Source: Rhabdophis nuchalis
Lineage: Eukaryota > Chordata > Lepidosauria > Squamata > Natricidae
DNA length: 64,000 nucleotides
Direction: 5' to 3'
Assembly: GCA_039707465.1 (NCBI GenBank)
Contig: CM077658.1
Span: 16,453,074 to 16,517,073 of the forward strand
Under the pieces are notes generated by a model, which saw nothing but the letters and a program-made list of their open reading frames with translations, ran no database searches and was not told the origin of the DNA. Of the stretch, positions 56,666-64,000 are shown piece after piece (within the stretch, counting starts at the first letter, position 1; each line of letters opens with the position of its first letter). The translations under genes were made by a program, and so were the position numbers.

Positions 56666-57418
56666 AAATATCTTTCAAACAAAATACACATGTCCTCGGT
56701 TTTCTTTTCCACAATAAAAGGAACAAACATATCCATTTACTTTTTCCTTGCAAATATAAGACAAATGTAAGGTATTATTACCAATCAGGGGAACATCGCT
56801 GGAGAGTGATAGTTAACCTCCTGTCTGTTTTTACAATCAAGATCACAGGTGTGTGTGAACATACCCAAGGCCATTTTTCTTTCTGTGCTGGAAATTTTTT
56901 TAGCCACAGGTGGGATAAAAGTAGTTTTGATCACAACAGCCTTCTACCTCCCTATAGAATCCCTCCGGAGTCTCACAATGGTATTTCATTCCAAGCAAGT
57001 CAAGATTCTCAGTTCATCTAGTTTGATTGGGAAAAATCCATCTGCCCTCTTGAGAAACATTGCACTCACATGATCTCCACATTTGGCTAATGACAATACC
57101 ATTACCATAAAAAATAGTAAGTACAAATGTGTAAAGCTAATTTGTTGATTTTAAATTGCCATTCACCCCACCCCCACCCCCAACTACAGTACAATTAATA
57201 AAACATGCACTTAAACCCTCAAAAAGGCAAGCTTTTAAAATAAAAACTTGCATACCTTTGCTTCAAAGTATTTTTCAACCACAGCTACATTGGTTGGTAA
57301 AATGGTTTAATGTTTTGTGTCAACTCAACTTTGGGGCTTAAGCCAATAATTCATAGTTTAGGATAAGGTGCGTTATATAACCTGTGCCTTATAGTGGTAA
57401 TTTAGCCTCTGTCTATAG
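56666..57418. other. Unique DNA
   Basis: Nothing recognised. Confidence 0.4.
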
Positions 57419-57814
57419 CAGGGGTGTCAAACTCAAGTCCTGCTGGCTGCATCCAGCCCATGGGGTGCCTAGATCCGTGGGGCTGTCCTGGAAACAGCGA
57501 AGATCTGGTCTGCAGAGCCTTTGCCACTGACAATCTCTGTTTTTGGCTGGGACAGCCTCCTGCAGCCCTCTGTGAGTGAAAATAGAGGTCAGGAGGGCTG
57601 CCCGCCCAAGCTCTGTTTTTACTGGCAGAGAGTTAACAGGAAGCCATCGCAGCTGAAAGCAGAGATTGGGAGCCTGTTTTCACTGGCAGAGTATCGGGCC
57701 ACCACAGGCACCCCTGACATGTGCCCACTCTGGCCACACTCACCCCACTCACCCCCCCCCAAAAGTCAAACACAACTCTGTTGTGGCCCTCGATGAAATC
57801 AAGTTCTATACCTG
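57419..57814. mobile_element. hAT-like non-autonomous element (~396 bp)
   Basis: CAGGGGTGTCAAACTCAAG opens it. GGCCCTCGATGAAATCAAGT and a decayed CCTG end close it, as in Charlie-type hAT elements. Internal direct repeats contain CACTGGCAGAG. The TSD is not clear. Confidence 0.65.
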
Positions 57815-58369
57815 TCAGCACATGTTAATGGGATGTCTATACAGCAAGGTTTCTGCTTATTAAACTAATCCATCAGTATTTTTGAAGATTTCATCTCAAA
57901 AAATTGAATAATCAGAAGCAAAATTCCTACTTCTGATGTGGAATGCTTAAGCAAGAAATCTATAACTTTTAATATGATGAGATTGTCCAGTTAAAGGGAA
58001 TGGATTTTTTTCCAATATACTTGCTAACAAATAGTGCAAGTATCCTGTATCAGCAAGAGTCATGTGCTTAATTTAAGAGCCATACTTAACCCCTTATTTA
58101 AAAAAAACAACAGTGCAAATAAGATAGGAGCACATGATGGTTTTGTATCTTAAACAGAAACAAAATGCAAACTACAATGCTAGATTATCAATCCAGCTAT
58201 GTATTTAGGTTTGGTTTTTGACCAATTTGCACATAATCCCACTCTTAGCTTTCATAGCCTTGCAGACAAAGTTCTCACAGACTAAAACAACTTTGGACCA
58301 CAAGAAAAGTGGAGACAAAATGAATGATATGAGCAATGATTTTGGGAGCTATCTCCACCATCCATAACA
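57815..58369. other. Unique DNA
   Basis: Nothing recognised. Confidence 0.4.
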
Positions 58370-58995
58370 CAATAAAAGAATAACAGATTTGGAAGGGACC
58401 TTGGAGTCCCTTCTAGTCCAACGTTTGCTCAAAGAGGAGATCGTATATAATTTCAGACAAATGGCTGTTCAGTCTCTTCTTGAAAACCTCCAGTGATGGA
58501 ACGCTCACAACTTCTAGAGGAAAGTCCTTCCACGGATTAATTGTTCTGCATGTCAGGAAATTTCTACTTAGTTCTAGGTTGCTTCTCTCCTTGGTTAGTT
58601 TTCATCAATTGCTTCTTGTCCTGCCTTTCAGTTGCTTTGGATAATAGTTTGACTCCCTCTTCTTTGTGGCACCCTCTGAGATATTGGAACACTGCTATCA
58701 TGTCTCCCCTAGTCCTTCTTTTCATTAAACTAGACATACCCAGTTCCTGCAACTGTTCTATGTTGTAGCCTCCAACCCCTATTCATCTTTGTTGCTCTTC
58801 TCTGCACTCGTTCCAAAGTCTCAACATCTTGTTCAGGCTGTGGAGACCAAAACTGGATGCAGTTTTCCAAGTGTGGTTTCACGAAGACATTATAAAGTAT
58901 TCACTTTATAACACTAACACTACAGTGATCTTGATTCTACCACTCTGTTAATGCAGCCTAGGAGTATGTTGGCTTTTTTGGTGGCTAAGTGTAGA
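58370..58995 (-). mobile_element. CR1 LINE, 3' part
   Basis: Minus-strand CR1 parallel to 14338-15010: AGTGATGGAACGCTCACAAC, TTAGTTCTAGGTTGCTTCTC, TTGGAACACTGCTATCATGT, CCAAAACTGGATGCAG and GTTGGCTTTTTTGG. The 5' part is missing and coding sequence is decayed. Confidence 0.9.
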
Positions 58996-60377
58996 ATGTT
59001 TTAATAATGAGTGTTAAATGATATTCTCTATCACATAGCGGCTCGTGAAATTGCATTCAAGAAGCATGTAAGGGCAGACAAGAATATAAGGATGCTGAAT
59101 TTTATAGACTGGCTTACTTTGAGAAGACTTTCTTTAGTCCACCAGCCTGTGCTGAGTTCCACACTCCACCAGCAATTTCAGTGTCTCAAGTAAATGCTAA
59201 ATTTTAAAAAAGGCATTACTTTTCATTAGCATTTTCACTTAATGCTAATGCAGTCACTTGTCAGTGGATGTAAACATAAGTGGAGACCAGAGTTTATTTT
59301 TACACCTCGGAGCCTAGCTACTGGTGACTTTTCTTAGATTATTCTGTCTGTGTTTCTTTGGCTCCCTGAGATGTTTTAGACCGATTCCGCCTGACGCTGC
59401 CCTCTCCATCAAAATAATTTCAGACCTTTCTGACATTTTACCAGCACCTCAAAGACAGGAATGGCTTCTGACTTTAATGAGAAAGTTCAGTTTGGGGGGG
59501 GGGAAAACCAAATAATGATAATATAATCGCCTCTTCAAGGTTGACTAAGGGTAATAATTTTTGGCCTTGTTCACACTGTTATTTTGTGCTCCTTTCTGAT
59601 AAAAGGAAGTGACAGGGAGAGAAAGAAAGACAGAGGGAGGAAGAGGGGAGAGGGAGATAAAAAGAGAGAGGGAGGTAGAAGGGGAGGGAGGGGAGAGAGA
59701 GGGAGGGAGGGAGGGAGGGAGAGGGGGGGAGAGAGAGAGATTTGAATGCAGATTTGATCCTGCATTCAAACCTTCCATGGGTTTTCCCACATCTGTGCCA
59801 CCATCCATGTCACAAAATCAGTGCCTTCCTTATAGGAATGTACGGATTAAACTTCCCTTCCCTTCTCATTCTTTAAGAAGACAGACAGACATTAAGAAAA
59901 ACCAAAACTGGGAAAAGTAACTATATCTATTCACAGTAAAAGTCCAATCAAAACCCTTCCCTTAAACACAACCTGTCCCATCACAAGGCAGGTGGAGAAT
60001 ATGTCTTTGGAAGAAAAAGCAGAAACAGTTACAAAATAATTAAAACGATTCAAATAAAAACAAGCAGGATCATTATCCAATGTTCCAAACAAGGAGCCAA
60101 ACGAGAATACAAGCTTAACCCAAGTGTCACACGTAGATTTAAGTCATAATAAACTTTCCTTGCTTGTGGCTTGCTGTGGCGTGTAATCATAATCCATAAA
60201 CTATAGTTTATTGCTCAGCGGGTTGTACAAACCCGACCAATTATGACTTATTCAATTGGTTAAAGAAACCATGGCTTAGCTCAAGAAACACATCTAATTA
60301 GAGTTGGGTTGGGTGCAATTTCCAACACCTTCTGTCCACGGGGTTTCTTTCTGAAAATAAATCACGTATCATAAATT
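58996..60377. other. Mostly unique DNA with a GA-rich tract
   Basis: A purine tract of GAGA/GGGA type is at 59608-59742. 59300-59500 is repeat-free and may be a conserved element. No gene was seen. Confidence 0.45.
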
Positions 60378-60741
60378 ATTCTTCTTTGATTAGTACAACC
60401 ACAACTGAGGCCAAATTTCCTGTCGTTACGCGAGAGAGTTGCGAAGTGAATTTTGCCCCGTTTTACAACCTTTCTTCCCTCAGTTGTTAAGTAAACCACT
60501 GCAGTGGTTAAATTAGTAACACAGTTTGTTAAGTAAATCTGGTCTCGCCAATGACTTTGCATGTCAGAAGGTTGGAAATGGGTGGCCTAGGGACACTGCA
60601 AATAGGAGAGAGTTGCCAAGCGTCTGAGTTTTGACCATGGCAATGCTATAAGTGTGAAAAATGGTCATAGGTCATTTTTCCCAGTGCCGCTGTAACTTTG
60701 AACAGTCACTAAATGGGCTGGTGTAAGTCAAAGACTACCTG
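60378..60741 (-). mobile_element. Tigger/pogo-like element
   Basis: It ends CAAAGACTACCTG followed by TA, the left terminus of the family in reverse. AACCACAACTGAGGCC marks the decayed other end. It is the longest uninterrupted copy in the window. Confidence 0.8.
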
Positions 60742-60854
60742 TAATTTAAAAAAAAGTCATCTGAAAGCTTGGTGAGCAGCCTTGCTGAATTGAGGAATCT
60801 ATTTTCTTCCCCTTTTGATGCTCATTTATTTATTTAGTTCTAAAGGTCACTTTA

Positions 60855-61206
60855 AGGAATGCAGTGGCTCAGGGGCTAAGACGCTGAGCTTGTCGATCAG
60901 AAAAGACGGCAGTTCAGCGGTTCGAATTCCTAGCGCCTCATAACGGAGTGAGCTCCCGTGACTTGTCACAGCTTCTGCCAACCTAGCAGTTTGAAAGCAC
61001 GTAAAAATGCAAGCAGAAAAATAGGAACCACCTTTGGTGGGAAGGTAGCAGGATTCTGTGCACCTTCAGTGTTGAGTAATGCCAGCCACATGACCATGGA
61101 GATGTCTTTGGACAGCGCTGGCTCTTTGGCTTTGAAACAGAGATCTTCGGCCCCCTATAATTGGGAACAACTAGCACATATGTGCAAGGGGAACCTTTAT
61201 CTTTAC
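60855..61206 (+). mobile_element. tRNA-derived squamate SINE, family A, with 15-bp TSD
   Basis: Box A TGGCTCAGGGGCTAAG, box B GGTTCGAATTCC and the full body to AGGGGAACCTTTATCTTTAC. CTAAAGGTCACTTTA is at 60840-60854 and 61207-61221. Confidence 0.93.
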
Positions 61207-61221
61207 CTAAAGGTCACTTTA

Positions 61222-61729
61222 CAGTTTCACACATGAGCGCAACCTCGAGAGCCTCTCCTTGCCTTGCAGATGCTATGGGCAGAGTACATGCATTTGTGAT
61301 AATTGAAGCATACCATGGAGGCAGGTATCGTAGAGTGCCAAATTCTTGACTGCTTTATGGTACTCTTTTGTGACACTGGATTCATAGCCCCATTGAGCGA
61401 CTTCTGAAGTTACTCCTGATTTATGCTGGCATAAATGTCATAATTTGGTTTACGAGTTGAGAGTTGTATATTTTTGAGAATCTAAACTGAAGTTTCCTTT
61501 CCAGGGCAATTTATTAGAGCTTGCTCATTTAGCAGTGAAGGGGAGGTGGTCATAATGGGCTTATGCCAAGAGAAAGCTGGTCCAATCATGAAGCAAAATC
61601 TCAGAGGAACTGGCAAGGGAGTAAATATGCAAAATTAATTTAAGATAATAATCAAAGCCCTGTCTTCATATGCTAGATTGAACAGCTGCATTGTGATCAT
61701 CCAATCTTACTCGAACTGCATCCACGTTA
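61222..61729. other. Unique DNA
   Basis: Nothing recognised. Confidence 0.4.
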
Positions 61730-62063
61730 AAAGTAAAGGTTCCCCTCGCACATATGTGTTAGTCATTCCCGACTCTAGGGGGCGGTGCTCATCTCCGTTT
61801 CAAAGCCGAAGAGTCATCTCTGTGGTCATGTGGCCAGCATGACTAAATGCTAAAGGTGCACGGAATGCTGTTACCTTCCCACCAAAGGTGGTTCCTATTT
61901 TTCTACTTGCATTTTTACGTGCTTTCAAACAGCTAGGTTGGCAGAAGCTCGGACAAGTAACAGGAGCTCACTCAGTTATGCGGTGCTAGGGATTCAAACT
62001 GCCAAATCGCAACCTTTGATTGCCAGTTTGATTGTCAAACTCAGTGTCTTAGCTACTGAGTCA
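61730..62063 (-). mobile_element. tRNA-derived squamate SINE, family A
   Basis: Reverse orientation, with CTCTAGGGGGCGGTGCTCAT, CTTCCCACCAAAGGTGGTTC and a decayed tRNA head. It lacks the ~20-base AGCCAGCGCTGTC block present in other copies. Confidence 0.88.
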
Positions 62064-62272
62064 TATTAAACAGAGATCAATATTATTAAGATTAACATCA
62101 AGTTGTCTTTTATCAGTGGTTGTACTAGCTCAGCATTGTCTAAAACACAAAACAACAATTGGCCATAGGAGTTGTTTCCAGTTCAAATCTGGTAAGCCTG
62201 GGTTCCTTTGAAAACAAAGTAGATGCCCATTGAGTTTAAAGAACCTAAGAAGGAATTCTTTGGTGTAGATCA

Positions 62273-62397
62273 AGGGGTCTCCAAACTTGGCAACTTTAAG
62301 GCTTGTGGACTACAACACCAAGAATACCTGAGCCAGCCATGGAATTCTGGGAGCTGAAGTCCACAAGCGTTATACTTGTCAAATTTGGAGACCGCTG
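62273..62397. mobile_element. Palindromic hAT-type MITE
   Basis: GGGGTCTCCAAACTTGGCAA faces TTGTCAAATTTGGAGACC. The flanks GTAGATCA and GTAGATCT agree at 7 of 8 positions. Confidence 0.8.
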
Positions 62398-62405
62398 GTA
62401 GATCT

Positions 62406-63084
62406 TTGTAGACTTTATCCCAAAAGAATGTCCTCTTATGTACAACAGGAATCTTTTTCATGATAGCGATGTGCCATAAACCTCTATAGATAACTGCAAA
62501 AATTCCAAATCCTAGGTTGGAATGTCCCCTCCTAAGCCATTTTCCAAAAATGGTCACTGTTCTTCTGCTTTGGAATAAGATCTGGGATTGATTGCCTGCA
62601 ATTACTCAGCTCTGAGTACTGGCTAAGATCCATCAATCACATGCTACAATTGAAGAGACATAAAACTGAGTTATTACCCTCCATTGTTATTTTTATAAAT
62701 GTCGCAGCCCACTGTTTTCCTTTCCATTTCTCCTTCATTTGTTCCCTCTCAGCCTACTTTCAACGGATATACTCCTACAAGCTTTGAGTACAACAGACGT
62801 CTACAGCTAGTTTAAGCTGGAGTATTGCAAGAATTGGATTCTGATACCAACATTTTTTTTAATGAAAATCGTTGAGGGGTGGGTGGGGACTGCAATGAAA
62901 AGAATTTGCTTCTCATCTTTCCCTAAAGTTTAGCTTTAAATAAAGGGGACTCGTTACTGCCACCTCCAAATGGTAGAGATATATTTTCCAGATTATGTTA
63001 ATTCATAGCCTCTTTCAAAAATCAGCAAGACAATTTGGGCAACCCAATGCTATAAACATTTTATGGAGCTTAAACATGTACAGG
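62406..63084. other. Unique DNA
   Basis: Nothing recognised. Confidence 0.4.
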
Positions 63085-63414
63085 GATGCGGTGGCTCAGT
63101 GACTAAGACACTGAGTTTGTTGATCAGAAAGATCAGCAGTTTGGCAGTTCGAATCCCTAGCGCCGCTTACTTGTCCCAGCTTCTGCCAACCTAACAGTTC
63201 GAAAGCATGTAAAAATGCAAATAGATAAATAGCAACCATCTTTGGTGGAAAGGTAACAGTGCTCCATGCGCCTTCGGCATTGAGTCATGCTGGCCACAAG
63301 ACCACGGACATATCTTTGGACAGTGCTAGCTCTTCAGCTTTGAAACGGAGATGAGCACCGCCCCCGAGAGTCGGGAACGATTAGCACATATGTGCTAGGG
63401 GAAACCCTTACCTT
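63085..63414 (+). mobile_element. tRNA-derived squamate SINE, family A
   Basis: GATGCGGTGGCTCAGTGACTA (box A region) and GGCAGTTCGAATCCC (box B) are followed by the family body, ending near AGGGGAAACCCTTACC. It lacks the short AACGGAGTGAGCTC block after the tRNA head. Confidence 0.9.
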
Positions 63415-64000
63415 ATTTACATGGATTGACTTAGGGTCAATCTCTTAGCATGCATTCAAATTTAAAAACCTTCCCAGGAGTACTTGCAACCAGATTCTGA
63501 AATTCTGACTGCCACCTCCCTCCTTTCTCACCTGTGATCACACGACTGCATTGTGAGCGCTCGGCAACCAATCTGCATTCACAACCGTTTGCACCATCCT
63601 GCAGTCACGTGACCGCATTTTATGACATTTTCTGCAAAAAACAAAACAGTATTTACTGTTTGGCTTTCGGCAAAACTAGTCCATGCAGGAAGGGGGAGGG
63701 GGGACATATGATGACCTGTTTTACAACTCTCATGACTTACAACCATAATAGACAGGCTCTGTTGCAGTCCTAAGTCGAGGGTTACATCTAACCTGGTGTT
63801 TTCCAGATATGTTGGATAGCAATTCCAAAAGTTCAGAATTACCATTCTGGGGGTTGAAACCATAAAGGCTCACAGTTAAAAATCTCAATGACATCATGTT
63901 GAGGAAAACCAGTTTCGTTATAATAGACAGTAACTACTACCAATAAAGAGAATATTTATAGTTTAAGGCTGAAATGAGGGATGCTTGATGCTCTCTGACC
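63415..64000. other. Mixed DNA with a transposon-like end
   Basis: ATGACTTACAACCATAATAG and TCCTAAGTCGAGG (63728-63781) resemble the Tigger-like terminus, so an old relative may span 63510-63785. Nothing else was recognised. Confidence 0.4.

Overview
The window looks like AT-rich nuclear DNA from a squamate reptile, most likely a snake. The evidence is the repeat set: tRNA-derived squamate SINEs of several families, CR1, L2, Rex1-like and BovB LINEs, many short palindromic hAT-type MITEs, Tigger/pogo-like elements with CAGGTAGTCCTC termini, and long simple repeats such as (GATA)n, (ATCT)n and (GAA)n. There are no operons and no bacterial or phage features. Species assignment is inference from repeat content, since no database was searched.

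Left part (1-20 kb): a young, nearly complete Ty3/Gypsy element of the Mag type lies at 770-5845. Its two LTRs differ by one base and it has a 5-bp target duplication. It sits inside an older SINE that has its own 12-bp target duplication. The rest is CR1 fragments, MITEs, microsatellites and unique non-coding DNA.

At 20.2-21.7 kb, on the minus strand, are three consecutive exons with correct splice sites. They encode part of the deubiquitinase CYLD: the end of the third CAP-Gly domain, the linker, the catalytic cysteine box and the next piece of the USP domain. The third exon carries a 5-bp tandem duplication that breaks the reading frame. I found no other CYLD exon on either side, so this may be a pseudogenic partial duplicate, a damaged allele, a sequence error, or a real locus with very long introns.

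Right part (21.7-64 kb): no further host coding exon was recognised. It holds two copies of a 660-bp LTR family (one carrying an L2 tail), a Rex1-like LINE, a CR1-group LINE, a BovB 3' end, and an L2 copy that keeps its endonuclease domain but has lost its reverse transcriptase and lies inside a Tigger-like element. It also has several nested hAT MITEs, two large polypurine triplet arrays and at least four copies of one SINE family. Several repeat-free stretches have the look of conserved non-coding DNA, but this cannot be shown from one sequence.

No new multi-gene system was found. The items most worth following up are the frame-shifted CYLD exon, the young nested Mag element with its frame break at a C9 tract, the RT-less L2 copy, and two large hairpin structures (19692-19981 and 39750-39870).
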